This document shows positions 7,916-15,873 of a DNA stretch of 38,958 nucleotides, piece by piece (position 1 is the first letter of the stretch; every line of letters begins with the position of its first letter). A program made the position numbers and the translations under genes. Origin of the DNA: Euzebyales bacterium (lineage in GTDB: Bacteria > Actinomycetota > Nitriliruptoria > Euzebyales > JAHELV01); contig DATHVN010000118.1 in the NCBI GenBank assembly GCA_035461305.1, forward strand, positions 1-38,958. Reading direction: 5' to 3'. The notes beneath the pieces are model-generated. The model searched no databases and was not told where the DNA came from. It saw only the letters and a list, made by a program, of their open reading frames with translations.

Positions 7916-9171
7916 TGCTCCGCGTCGCGCAGACCCGTCCACGGGTCGTGATCGACCTCCAGCGCCTCCTGCGGCGGTCGGCGGTCCTCGGGGACGTGCA
8001 CCAGGTTGAGACGGATGCGGGTCCACATGCTGCTGCGTCCGCGCATGGCGTCGACCAGCACGTCGGCGGACTCGAGGTACTGCCAGACGTCGGGGTGGCG
8101 CTGCTTCCACCGCTCCAGGCCGGCCATCGCCTCGTCGGTGGTGCGCGCGCGCGCGATCTCGATCAGCGGCATCGACGACCGGCGTCGACCCGACGCGCCT
8201 CTGCTGTGGCCAGGGGCCGGCGCGGCGACCTCCCCGGTCGTGGGCACGTCCTGTTCCCGGGCGTCGAGGTCGTCGGCCAGCGTGAGCAGCTCGTCGAGAC
8301 CGCCGACCGTGTCGTCCAGCGTGGCCGTCAGGTCACCGAGGGCCGCGTAGCGCGTCGGCACCGTGTGGATCGTGAACGCGGCGGGGTCGCAGTCGGCGAC
8401 CTCGTCCCAGCGCAGCGGGGTCGAGACGCGGGCGTCGGGCGTCGGGCGGACGGAGTACGCCGACGCGACGGTGCGGTCACGTGCGTTCTGGTTGTAGTCG
8501 ACGAATACCCCGTGGCGCTCCTCCTTCCACCAGCTGGCGGTCGCCAGATCGGGCGCTCGCCGCGCCACCTCACGCGCGAGCGCCTCGGCCGCGCGACGCA
8601 CCTCGTCGAACGTCCACCGGCGTGCGATGCGGCAGACGACGTGGAAGCCGCGCGACCCGGAGGTCTTGGGCACGCCGACCAGGCCGACGTCGTCCAGGAC
8701 GGTCCTGACCACGAGGGCGACCTCGCGGATCTGCGGCCACTCCACGCCCGGCACGGGGTCGAGATCGACGCGCAGCTCGTCGGGGTGGTCGAGATCGTCG
8801 GCACGCACCAGGTGGGGGTTCAGGTCGATGCACCCCAGGTTGACGGTCCACACGAGCTGCGCGGCGTCGTGCAGTACGACCTCGTCGGCGGACCGTCCCG
8901 ACGGGTAGTCCAGGCGGACCGTGTCGATCCACTGAGGCCGCGTGCGCGGTGCCCGCTTCTGGAAGAAGAAGGGCTGGTCGACGCCGTTGACGAACCGCTT
9001 CAGGACGACCGGGCGGCCACGGACGCCGCGCAGCGCGCCGTCGGCCACGGCCAGGTAGTAGCGGACGACGTCGAGCTTGGTGTGGCCGGTCCGAGGGAAC
9101 CACACCTTGCCGGGGTTGCTCACCCGCACCTCACGGCCGGCGGCCTCGACCATCGCGGCAGGTGCAGCCAT
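7912..9171 (-). CDS. ligD: LigD-type DNA polymerase domain protein (prim-pol, NHEJ)
   Basis: A 419-aa stand-alone homologue of the polymerase domain of LigD, which fills gaps and adds ribonucleotides during non-homologous end joining. Visible motifs are VSNPGKVWFPRTGHTK, the catalytic metal-binding pair in RVDLDPVPG, the phosphate-binding KTSGSRGFHVVCRI, and a third acidic site in GVFVDYNQNARDRTVASAYS. The core ends near residue 300. The last 120 residues form an extension (PLIEIARARTTDEAMAGLERWK) seen in actinobacterial relatives. There is no ligase or nuclease domain in this protein; a separate LigC-type ligase is at 35544-36608, and no Ku is present in the window. An in-frame ATG at 9153 (MVEAAGREVRVSNP) matches the usual family start and is an alternative to ATG 9171. 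Confidence 0.93.
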   Translation of the reverse strand: MAAPAAMVEAAGREVRVSNPGKVWFPRTGHTKLDVVRYYLAVADGALRGVRGRPVVLKRFVNGVDQPFFFQKRAPRTRPQWIDTVRLDYPSGRSADEVVLHDAAQLVWTVNLGCIDLNPHLVRADDLDHPDELRVDLDPVPGVEWPQIREVALVVRTVLDDVGLVGVPKTSGSRGFHVVCRIARRWTFDEVRRAAEALAREVARRAPDLATASWWKEERHGVFVDYNQNARDRTVASAYSVRPTPDARVSTPLRWDEVADCDPAAFTIHTVPTRYAALGDLTATLDDTVGGLDELLTLADDLDAREQDVPTTGEVAAPAPGHSRGASGRRRSSMPLIEIARARTTDEAMAGLERWKQRHPDVWQYLESADVLVDAMRGRSSMWTRIRLNLVHVPEDRRPPQEALEVDHDPWTGLRDAEQ

Positions 9172-9184
9172 ACGCTGCAGCGTA
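9171..9184. promoter_or_regulatory. 14-bp palindrome overlapping the ligD start
   Basis: TACGCTGCAGCGTA is a perfect palindrome whose first base is the last base of the ATG at 9171. Its position could serve as an operator if transcription starts upstream of it. If ATG 9153 is the true start it lies in the leader. No regulator is assigned. Confidence 0.3.
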
Positions 9185-9304
9185 CGTCACGGGCGGTGGC
9201 GCCGCGTCGTAACAGCATCCTGTGGCGATGAGCTCGGTCACGCTCGTGTCGAGGGCCCGAAGCCTGGGCGAACACGCGGTGCTGTCAACCGTTCGCGCCG
9301 TGAG

Positions 9305-9617
9305 TCAGAGCGCTCGGTGCCGCCCTCGAGCACCCCAGGTGTCGCCGGTCAGGCCGAACCGGGCGAGGATCTGGACCGCCCCCCGCACCGTCCACGTGCG
9401 CCAGTCGGCATCGAGGTGGCGGCCGTACCAGGCGCGGGTGGACCCCCACACGATTTGGACCGGCTGCACGTCGCGGCGGGGTACGCGGTGGCGGTCGCAC
9501 CAGCGTCGACGTCGGCACGGCGAAGCGCGCCGCGAGCTCAGCGGTGGTCGGTGCCGTGCCGCGCGCTGCGAACGTCGTCAGGATCGCGTGGTGCAGGGCG
9601 CCGGTGGAGGGCCGCAT
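9305..9617 (-). pseudogene. MerB-like/winged-helix remnant with frameshift and deletion
   Basis: From ATG 9617 the frame reads MRPSTGALHHAILTTFAARG followed by TAPTTAELAARFAVP. This resembles the helix-turn-helix start of alkylmercury-lyase-like proteins. The frame then degenerates. In the next frame, to a TGA at 9305, the sequence becomes protein-like again: VQIVWGSTRAWYGRHLDADW and ILARFGLTGDTW, resembling the C-terminal end of the same kind of protein. The middle, which would carry the catalytic cysteines, is absent. About 100 codons remain of a protein normally about twice that length. The family assignment is tentative; that it is broken is clear. Confidence 0.45.
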
Positions 9618-9745
9618 GCCTGCAGTATCGCGGTCGTTCGCCATGCCGCTGTGTGCTCGTGGTGCGTCGCACCTCCGCGCGCCACCAGCCGCGCCCAGGA
9701 TCGAGCCGGTCCGGTCACGGTCCGCGACTCCGGCCGCGGCCCGCG

Positions 9746-10063
9746 TCAGGGCTCGACACGACGGTCGCCGCCGACGTGCACGCCCTCCGCCTCGAGCAGC
9801 GGGCGCTGCGTGGGCGCGTGCGTGCGGTACAGCCGGCCGCTGGTGGGGATGACGCGCCACCACGGCAGGTCCGGCACGCGCCGCAGGACGTTGGCGACTG
9901 CCTGCGCGGAGCCGGGGCGCCCGATCTCCATCGCGACGTCGCCGTAGGTGACGACCTCGCCGGGCTCGAGCTCGCGCACGACGTCGACGACGGCCTGCTG
10001 GAACGTCGTCAGCCCCGCCTCCGGCGGCTGCGGGTCGGCGTTCGGCGGCGGCGGAGTCGTCAC
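9746..10063 (-). CDS. Alkyltransferase-like protein (ATL, MGMT C-terminal domain) 1
   Basis: A 105-aa protein made only of the DNA-binding domain of O6-methylguanine-DNA methyltransferase. Motifs are FQQAVVDVVRELEPGEVVTYGDVA, the winged-helix recognition segment AQAVANVLRR, and LPWWRVIPTSGRL. The active-site PCHR of true methyltransferases reads PWWR, so the alkyl-accepting cysteine is missing. ATLs of this kind bind O6-alkylguanine and flag it for nucleotide excision repair. The GTG start at 10063 overlaps the stop of the GrpB gene (GTGA), implying cotranscription. An unrelated second ATL is encoded at 25011-25286. Function in this organism is inferred from the family. Confidence 0.88.
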   Translation of the reverse strand: MTTPPPPNADPQPPEAGLTTFQQAVVDVVRELEPGEVVTYGDVAMEIGRPGSAQAVANVLRRVPDLPWWRVIPTSGRLYRTHAPTQRPLLEAEGVHVGGDRRVEP

Positions 10064-10581
10064 CGGCCTGCGCGCCGCTCGTGCAGGGAGGCGGTCACGA
10101 ACCCGGTCTTGCCGTCCGTGTAGGCCTCGCGGACGCCCTGGTGTCGGCCGGCGAGCGCCCGCTTGTGCTCCTCGTACCGCCGGCGCAGGTCCGCGTCGTC
10201 GCGCAGCAGGTCGCGGAACGCCACGTGCTCGCGCCACCACGTGCCGCCATGCACCACCACGTGGGCGTGGGCCAGCCGTCGGCCGTCGGCGCGGCGCAGC
10301 GCGAACACGTGCAGATCGGTGTTGTCGCTGTCAGGATCGTCGCGGTGGGCGTAGCCGGCGGCGCGCAGCCGCTCGGCGGCCGGACGGGTCGCGGCGGGGT
10401 CGGCCACGCCGACCATCAGGTCGACCACCGGCTTCGCGGCCAGCCCCGGGACCGCCGTGCTGCCGATGTGCGCAATCGCCACTGCAACGTCGCCGAGCAC
10501 GTCCGCGATGGCAGCGCGCTCGCGCTCGTAGCGCTGCGCCCACGTGGGGTGTGTCGCACCAGGTCGACCGGATCCTGCCAC
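10060..10581 (-). CDS. GrpB-family protein (nucleotidyltransferase-like fold, UPF0157)
   Basis: About 173 aa. Typical motifs are WAQRYERERAAIADVLGD, IAHIGSTAVPGLAAKPVVDLM (the GS-x10-D motif of nucleotidyltransferases), HVFALRRADGRRLAHAHVVV, WWREHVAFRDLLRDDADL and YEEHKRALA. The biochemical role of the family is not established; dephospho-CoA kinase fusions and nucleotidyltransferase similarity suggest nucleotide chemistry. GTG 10581 is chosen as the last start before the conserved block; the frame is open upstream to 10809 but that stretch is not protein-like. It runs into the ATL gene with a 4-bp overlap, and its 5' end overlaps the reading frame of the damaged hydrolase. Confidence 0.82.
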   Translation of the reverse strand: MAGSGRPGATHPTWAQRYERERAAIADVLGDVAVAIAHIGSTAVPGLAAKPVVDLMVGVADPAATRPAAERLRAAGYAHRDDPDSDNTDLHVFALRRADGRRLAHAHVVVHGGTWWREHVAFRDLLRDDADLRRRYEEHKRALAGRHQGVREAYTDGKTGFVTASLHERRAGR

Positions 10582-11353
10582 GACCGTCGCCTCGGCGTCG
10601 GCGATGTGTGCACACAGTACCGCCCTGAACGGACGCCCGTCAGGTGCGCGGCGTGCCCGGCGGCGTGCTGAACGTGGTGGCGACCGCCGGTGACCCGCGC
10701 GACGTCCTCGCCGATGCGGTGCATCGCGGCGGGGCTGCGCGCACCGGTCACGACCAGGACCGGCACCGTCACGCCCGCCAGACCCGCCGGCGACAGCGGG
10801 GTCCGCCACACGCGCAACTCGCCGGCGCGACGTGGATGCCGGGGGTCGTCCGCGGCGACGGGCACCTGGATGCGTCCCAGGGCACGCCGGTCCATGTACG
10901 CGAAGAGGTCCCGTGCGGCCGCCGGCCCGTCGCCCTCGACCGCGCGGTCGTACAGGGCGGCCAGGCGCGCGCGCACGTCGAGCGCGTCAGGATCGCGACC
11001 GCACAGCGTCACCGTCCGCGCCTCGACGACGGTGAGGCTGGCGAAGAGGCGGCGCTCGAGCTGAAGCGCGGTCAACGCGACCAGCTTGCCGAACGAGAAG
11101 CCGAGCACGTGGGCGTGCCCCCCGGCGTGGGCGTCGATGAATGCTCGAGGTCGCGTGCGTGGGCGGCCAGCGTCCCACCGGCACCGCGGGAGAGCTCGAA
11201 CCCACGGCGGTCGGGCACAAGGACACGGAACCGCTGTGCCCAGTCGGCCAGCACCGGTCCGAAGGCCGGCCGCCCGGACAGCAGGCCGCCGTGCACCGCC
11301 ACCAGGGTCGGCCCGTCACCGGCGGCGACGTGACCGAGCCGGACCGGTTGCAT
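10416..11353 (-). pseudogene. Alpha/beta hydrolase, single-base frameshift, C-terminus eroded
   Basis: Cytoplasmic alpha/beta hydrolase. ATG 11353 has a strong CGGAGGGAG upstream. The first part reads VRLGHVAAGDGPTLVAVHGG, LLSGRPAFGPVLADWAQRF and VLVPDRRGFELS. At about 11140 one base is missing: restoring it gives DLEAFIDAHAGGHAHVLGFS and the nucleophile elbow G-F-S-F-G. The second frame continues with VPVLVVTGARSPAAMHRI (acid site) and GRHHVQHAAGHAAHL (His site). No stop follows at the expected place near 10630; the frame runs on to 10416 as a shadow of the GrpB gene, so the 3' end also appears lost. The interpretable part is about 10630-11353. Substrate unknown. A single sequencing error would explain the first defect but not the second. 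Confidence 0.65.
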
Positions 11354-11440
11354 CGTGCTCCCTCCGGGTGCGCAGGTCGCCGCGCATCCGTCGTGACGAA
11401 TGGACATGGTGCCGACGGCGGCCGATACTACGGTGCAGCC

Positions 11441-13168
11441 ATGACCGCGGTGACTGATCAGCGCGTCGACGATCTGCGTCGCCGCCATGCTGTCGTGCTC
11501 CACGCCGACGTCGCCGACTACAGCCGGCTGATGGCCGACGACCCGTCGGCCACCGTCGCGACGATGCGGACGTACCACGAGCTCGTGACCCACGCGGTGA
11601 CCGAGGTCGACGGCACGCTCGTCAACTTCGTCGGCGACAGCTTCCTGGCCGTCTTCGACGACGCCGCGTCGGGCATGCGCGCCGCGATCCGCATCTGCTC
11701 CGCGGTCCGTGAGCGCAACGTGGACCTTCCACGTGCTCGTCGCGCCTGGTTCCGGCTGGGGCTGGACGCTGGCGACATCGTGACCGCGGCCGACGGCCGG
11801 CACTTCGGCGACGCCCTGAACATCGCGGCACGCATCCAGGCGATCGCCGAGGTGGGCGGCATCAACGTGACCGAGACCGTGTACCGGGCGCTCGACGAGC
11901 CGGCGCTGCGCCTCGTGCCCCTCGGTCTGCGGCGGCTGAAGAACATCCCCGAGCCGGTGCGGGTCTACCGCCTCGCCGGCGTCGGGCGACCGGACGGCCG
12001 GCTGCCCGTGCCGGGGACGGTCGAGCCGGTCATCGCCGTGCTGGGCACCTCGCATGGCGATGACCCTGCCGACCGCCGGGTGGCCGATGCCCTGCGCGCC
12101 GAGCTCGTTGCCGCGCTCGGCGCCGTTCCGGGACTGGGGGTCGTGGACGGAGGCGACAACCCGTCCGGCCATGACGGCCCCGGAGCCAGCTACTTCCTCG
12201 ACACGGTGACGGTGCGGTCGGGGGAACGGGTGCGGTTCTACGCGAAGCTCGTCGAGCTCGAGACGTTCAACCTCGTATGGAGCGGTCGATGGCAGGGCAC
12301 GACCGACGACCTGTTCACGCTGCAGGACACCGTCGCGGCCGAGACCGTCCGCGCCATGGAGGTCGAGCTGGTCGTGGGCCAGCCCGCGATGATCTACCGC
12401 ACGGAGCTCGACGCCGGGGAGCGGGCGGCGGTCTACACGGGCTGGTACCACCTGGACCAGGGCACCCGGGACGGGTGGCTGCGGGCCGTCGAACTGTTCG
12501 AGTCGGTGACGCGGTCGCGTCCCGACTCGGTCAGCGGGCACGGGCTCACCGCGTTCGCGCGCTGGTGGGGCGCAGCGGAGGGGCTGTCGGACACGCCGGC
12601 CGAGGACCTCCGGACGGCGGCGCGACACGCCACCAGGGGCGTCGAGCTGGGCGACCCGTCGGGACTCAGCCACCTGGTGCTGGCCGCGCTGCGGCTGCAC
12701 GAGGGTGGCGACCTGCAGAACGCGCTGGCGGATGCCGAGCAGTCCCTGGCGCAGCGGCCGACCTGCGACGTGACGTTGGCCGTGCTCGGCAGCGTGCGGC
12801 GCTATCTGGGAGACTGGCGGGCCGCGGTCGAGGCGTGCGAGCGCGCGCAGGCGCTGAGCCCCGTCCGCCGGCCGTGGTTCGCAACAGTGCAGGCGAGCGC
12901 GTGGTACGTGGGTGAGCGCTACCACGACGCCATCCAGGCCGCGGAGTGGATCGTCGACCGCCAGCCCGACAACCTCGAGGCCCTCCTCGTGCTCGCCGCG
13001 TCGCAGCAGGCACTGGGGCTGAACCGCCGGGCCCGTGCGACCGTCGGGATGCTGCTCGACCGCCACCCCCACGTCCGGCGTGACGATCTGCCCCAACGCC
13101 ACCCGTTCCGCGACGCCGACATCATCGCGCGGTGGTCGGCGCACCTGGCGGCCGCCGGGGTCCCCTGA
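11441..13168 (+). CDS. Class III adenylate/guanylate cyclase-domain protein with TPR region
   Basis: A 575-aa soluble protein. Residues 15-170 are a class III cyclase domain: LHADVADYSRLM (first metal aspartate), TLVNFVGDSFLAVF (second metal aspartate in GD) and DALNIAARIQAIAEVGGINV (the N..AAR transition-state motif). The purine-recognising lysine usually found two residues into V-K-x-I-G-D is Asn here, so nucleotide specificity or activity may differ. Residues 190-320 resemble the TolB-like domain often fused to such cyclases (IAVLGTSHGDDPADRRVADAL, VWSGRWQGTTDDLFTLQDTVA). The remainder is TPR-like (GWYHLDQGTRDGWLRAVELF, SVRRYLGDWRAAVEACERA). The gene is divergent from the hydrolase with 87 bp between. 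No clear ribosome site precedes ATG 11441; the start is chosen from the domain boundary. Confidence 0.88.
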   Translation: MTAVTDQRVDDLRRRHAVVLHADVADYSRLMADDPSATVATMRTYHELVTHAVTEVDGTLVNFVGDSFLAVFDDAASGMRAAIRICSAVRERNVDLPRARRAWFRLGLDAGDIVTAADGRHFGDALNIAARIQAIAEVGGINVTETVYRALDEPALRLVPLGLRRLKNIPEPVRVYRLAGVGRPDGRLPVPGTVEPVIAVLGTSHGDDPADRRVADALRAELVAALGAVPGLGVVDGGDNPSGHDGPGASYFLDTVTVRSGERVRFYAKLVELETFNLVWSGRWQGTTDDLFTLQDTVAAETVRAMEVELVVGQPAMIYRTELDAGERAAVYTGWYHLDQGTRDGWLRAVELFESVTRSRPDSVSGHGLTAFARWWGAAEGLSDTPAEDLRTAARHATRGVELGDPSGLSHLVLAALRLHEGGDLQNALADAEQSLAQRPTCDVTLAVLGSVRRYLGDWRAAVEACERAQALSPVRRPWFATVQASAWYVGERYHDAIQAAEWIVDRQPDNLEALLVLAASQQALGLNRRARATVGMLLDRHPHVRRDDLPQRHPFRDADIIARWSAHLAAAGVP

Positions 13169-13193
13169 AACGGCGGGTGTCCCCCCGATGGCG

Positions 13194-13213
13194 GTCCCCG
13201 CGCCGTCGGGGAC
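13194..13213 (+). terminator. Hairpin after the cyclase gene
   Basis: GTCCCCG (13194-13200) pairs perfectly with CGGGGAC (13207-13213) across a 6-nt loop, 25 bp after the cyclase stop. GC-rich, without a T-run, as is common in high-GC actinobacteria. Confidence 0.5.
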
Positions 13214-13219
13214 GCCGCG

Positions 13220-13238
13220 GGTCACGCATTGCGTGACC
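13220..13238. promoter_or_regulatory. Perfect 19-bp palindrome upstream of the LuxR-type regulator
   Basis: GGTCACGCATTGCGTGACC has two 9-bp arms around a single central T and lies 43 bp before the ATG at 13282. The length, symmetry and position fit an operator for a dimeric regulator, either autoregulation by the LuxR-type protein or control by a TetR/CRP-like protein. The half-site GTCACGCA is unlike the CGTAACG heptamers. Confidence 0.55.
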
Positions 13239-13281
13239 TGGCGCTCGATCCTTCGTGCCGTGTGAGGTTACGCTACGGGCC

Positions 13282-15873
13282 ATGCGCCTGTTGGAGCGGG
13301 ACGATCAGACGCGGGTGCTCGACGCGGCCCTCGAGCGCGCGTCGGATCGGCGTGGGCGGGTCACTCTGGTGCACGGGCCCGCCGGCATCGGCAAGTCCAG
13401 CCTGGTGCGCGCGTTCGCTGCCTCCGCCGAGGCCGCCGGCGCGGTCGTGCGGGTCGGCGTCTGTGACGACCTGCTGACGACCCGTGCGTTCGCGCCCTTC
13501 CGCGACATCGCGCGTGGGCAGAGCAAGCTGGGCCGGGCGCTGGACTCGGGCGCGGACGCCGCCGAGGTGCTCGATGCGATCCTGGAGGAGCTCGACGACC
13601 CGCTGCACCCCGTCGTCGTCGTCATCGAGGACCTCCAGTGGGCCGACGACGCGACGCTGGACGCGCTGGTCGTGGTCGCGCGCCGCATCGAGCGCCTGCC
13701 GGCGTTGCTCGTGGCGACCTACCGCGACACCGAGATCGAACGCACCCACCCGCTGCGGCGCGTGCTCGGCGCACTCGGCGCGGCCGGCGTGGAGCACATC
13801 GCCCTGGGTCCGCTGTCCAAGGCGGCCGTGGCAGAGCTGGTTGGCGACGCCGAGCGGGCCGCCGAGATCCACCGCGTCACCGGCGGCAACCCCTTCTACG
13901 TGCTCGAGCTTGCGGCCGCGACGCCGGGCACGGTGCCCACAACCGTGCGCGACGCCGTCCTGACCCGCGTGCTCGCCCTGCCTCGCCCCACCCAGGAGGC
14001 GCTCGAGGTCCTGGCGGTCATCCCCACACGTGCCGAGCGCTGGCTGGTCGAGGCGGTGCACCCCGGCGGCGGCAGCGCGCTCGACGCCGCCGAGCGCGCG
14101 GGCCTGGTCACCGGCGATGCGGACACGGTGGCCTTCCGCCACGAGATCGCCCGTCGCGCCGTCGAGTCGGACCTGCCGACCGGGACCCGGGTCGCACGAA
14201 ACGCCGCGGTCGCCGCCGCGCTGATCGCCCACGACGCCGACGCGACCCGCATCCTGCACCACGCCATCGAGGCGGGTGACGCCGACGCGGTGCTGCGCCA
14301 CGGGCCCGACGCGGCACGTGAGGCGTCGCGGCTGGGCAGCCACCGGGAGGCGTTGCAGGCGTATCGCCAGGTCCACCGGTTCATCGACCGCCTGGCGCCC
14401 GACCAGCGGGTGGGCCTGGCGGTCGCCTACGCCTACGAGCTGCAGCTGGGCAACCGGCACGGCGAGGCCGCAGCGGTCGCACGCGAGGCCGTGGAGGAGC
14501 TCGAACGGGTCGGCGACACCGAGGACCTCGCCGACGCCCTGCTGGTGCTGTCCAGGGCCGTGTACTGGCACCGGGGTGCGGGCGACGCCCTGCCCCATGT
14601 CGAGCGGGCCATTGCGCTGCTCGACGGCGCCGACTCCTCCCCGGTGCTCGCGATGGCCTACGCCCACATGTCGCGCCTCCACCTGCTCGCGAACCGCAAC
14701 GCCGATGCCGCCGAGTGGTCGGCGCGGGCGCTGGAGGTCGCCGCGCGGTCGGGGCACCTGCCGGCCGAGGCGGGTGCGCGCATCACCCACGGTGCGGCGA
14801 CACTGAACCTCGGTGACGACACCGGCCTCGACGAGGTCACCCAGGGTCTCGAGCTCGCGCGCACCCACGGGTTCCACGAGTCGGTCATCCGGGGCTACTT
14901 CCAGATCGCCGTCGAGCACATGCGACGGGGCGAGCTGGACCGGGCCGAGACCACGGTGCACGAGGGCCGGGCCTACGCGGCCGACCACCAGGTCACATAC
15001 GGCGCGTTCCGGCTCGACGGCCTGCTCGGCTGCCTGGCGTTGAACCGCGGGACGGCGGACGACGCGCAGCGCATCCTGACCCAGACGATCGCCTCCGAGG
15101 TCGAGCCGGCAATCGCGGGCGTGCAGCCACGCGCCTGGCTGGCCCAGGCACTGGCCCGGCTCGGCGACCCGGAGGCCTCGACCGTGGCGGCGGAGGCGTG
15201 GTCGTTGGCGTCCACGTCCGACGAGGCGCCACTGCTGGGCGCGGCGGCGGCGTCCCTGCTCGAAGCCGCATGGCTGTCGGGGGCGACGGAGGGCGTCGAC
15301 GAGATGGCGGCGCAGGCCCTGGTGGCGGCGGACGCGACGGGCCATCCCTGGTACGCCGGCGACCTCCGGGTGGGGCTGCGCCGCGCAGGGCTGGCCGCCC
15401 CACCACCCGTCGACCCCTCGGTGCTGCTCGACGCCCACGCTGCGTCGCTGCGTGGTGACCACCTCGCCGCGGCGGAGGCGTGGGAGGCGGCCGGCTACCG
15501 CTACGAGCAGGCCGTGGAGCTTGCCCACGCCGAGGACCGCGACAGCATGCTCGACGGCCTGCGCATGCTCGACGACCTCGGTGCGGTCGGCACGGCCAAC
15601 CGGGTGCGGGCGACGCTGCGCGCCCGCGGCGTGACGTCGGTCCCGCGCGGGCCGACGCGCGGGACGCGTCGCAACCCGGCCGGCCTGACCAACCGCCAGG
15701 TCGACGTGCTGGTCCTGCTCACCGAGGGTCTGACGAACGCCGAGATCGCAGACCGGCTCGTGGTGTCGGTGAGGACCGTGGACCACCACGTGTCCGCGAT
15801 CCTAGACAAGCTCGACGTGTCGACCCGGCAGGAGGCCGCCGCGCTCGCGACCGAGCTGGGGATCACCGGCTGA
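13282..15873 (+). CDS. LuxR-family transcriptional regulator with AAA ATPase domain (LAL type)
   Basis: An 863-aa large ATP-binding LuxR regulator. N-terminal AAA domain with Walker A HGPAGIGKSSL (residues 30-40), Walker B VVVVIEDLQWADD (about 115-127), sensor-like LLVATYRDTEIER, and GGNPFYVLELAAA, a conserved motif of this STAND family. A long helical TPR-like middle follows. The C-terminal 65 residues are the LuxR helix-turn-helix: GLTNRQVDVLVLLTEGLTNA, EIADRLVVSVRTVDHHVSAI and LDKLDVSTRQEAA. ATG 13282 is chosen because the domain begins with RLLERDDQ; GTG 13255 in frame would add nine residues. It converges with the PIG-L gene with an 11-bp overlap. The palindrome at 13220 is its likely control site. 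Ligand and regulon unknown. Confidence 0.93.
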   Translation: MRLLERDDQTRVLDAALERASDRRGRVTLVHGPAGIGKSSLVRAFAASAEAAGAVVRVGVCDDLLTTRAFAPFRDIARGQSKLGRALDSGADAAEVLDAILEELDDPLHPVVVVIEDLQWADDATLDALVVVARRIERLPALLVATYRDTEIERTHPLRRVLGALGAAGVEHIALGPLSKAAVAELVGDAERAAEIHRVTGGNPFYVLELAAATPGTVPTTVRDAVLTRVLALPRPTQEALEVLAVIPTRAERWLVEAVHPGGGSALDAAERAGLVTGDADTVAFRHEIARRAVESDLPTGTRVARNAAVAAALIAHDADATRILHHAIEAGDADAVLRHGPDAAREASRLGSHREALQAYRQVHRFIDRLAPDQRVGLAVAYAYELQLGNRHGEAAAVAREAVEELERVGDTEDLADALLVLSRAVYWHRGAGDALPHVERAIALLDGADSSPVLAMAYAHMSRLHLLANRNADAAEWSARALEVAARSGHLPAEAGARITHGAATLNLGDDTGLDEVTQGLELARTHGFHESVIRGYFQIAVEHMRRGELDRAETTVHEGRAYAADHQVTYGAFRLDGLLGCLALNRGTADDAQRILTQTIASEVEPAIAGVQPRAWLAQALARLGDPEASTVAAEAWSLASTSDEAPLLGAAAASLLEAAWLSGATEGVDEMAAQALVAADATGHPWYAGDLRVGLRRAGLAAPPPVDPSVLLDAHAASLRGDHLAAAEAWEAAGYRYEQAVELAHAEDRDSMLDGLRMLDDLGAVGTANRVRATLRARGVTSVPRGPTRGTRRNPAGLTNRQVDVLVLLTEGLTNAEIADRLVVSVRTVDHHVSAILDKLDVSTRQEAAALATELGITG

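Noticed and set aside
11072-13225. A 717-codon minus-strand frame across the cyclase gene
   Set aside because: Only its last part (from 11353) is protein-like and belongs to the alpha/beta hydrolase; the rest is a shadow of the cyclase.
13273-15789. An 838-codon minus-strand frame opposite the LuxR regulator
   Set aside because: Shadow frame; the plus strand carries clear Walker and helix-turn-helix motifs.
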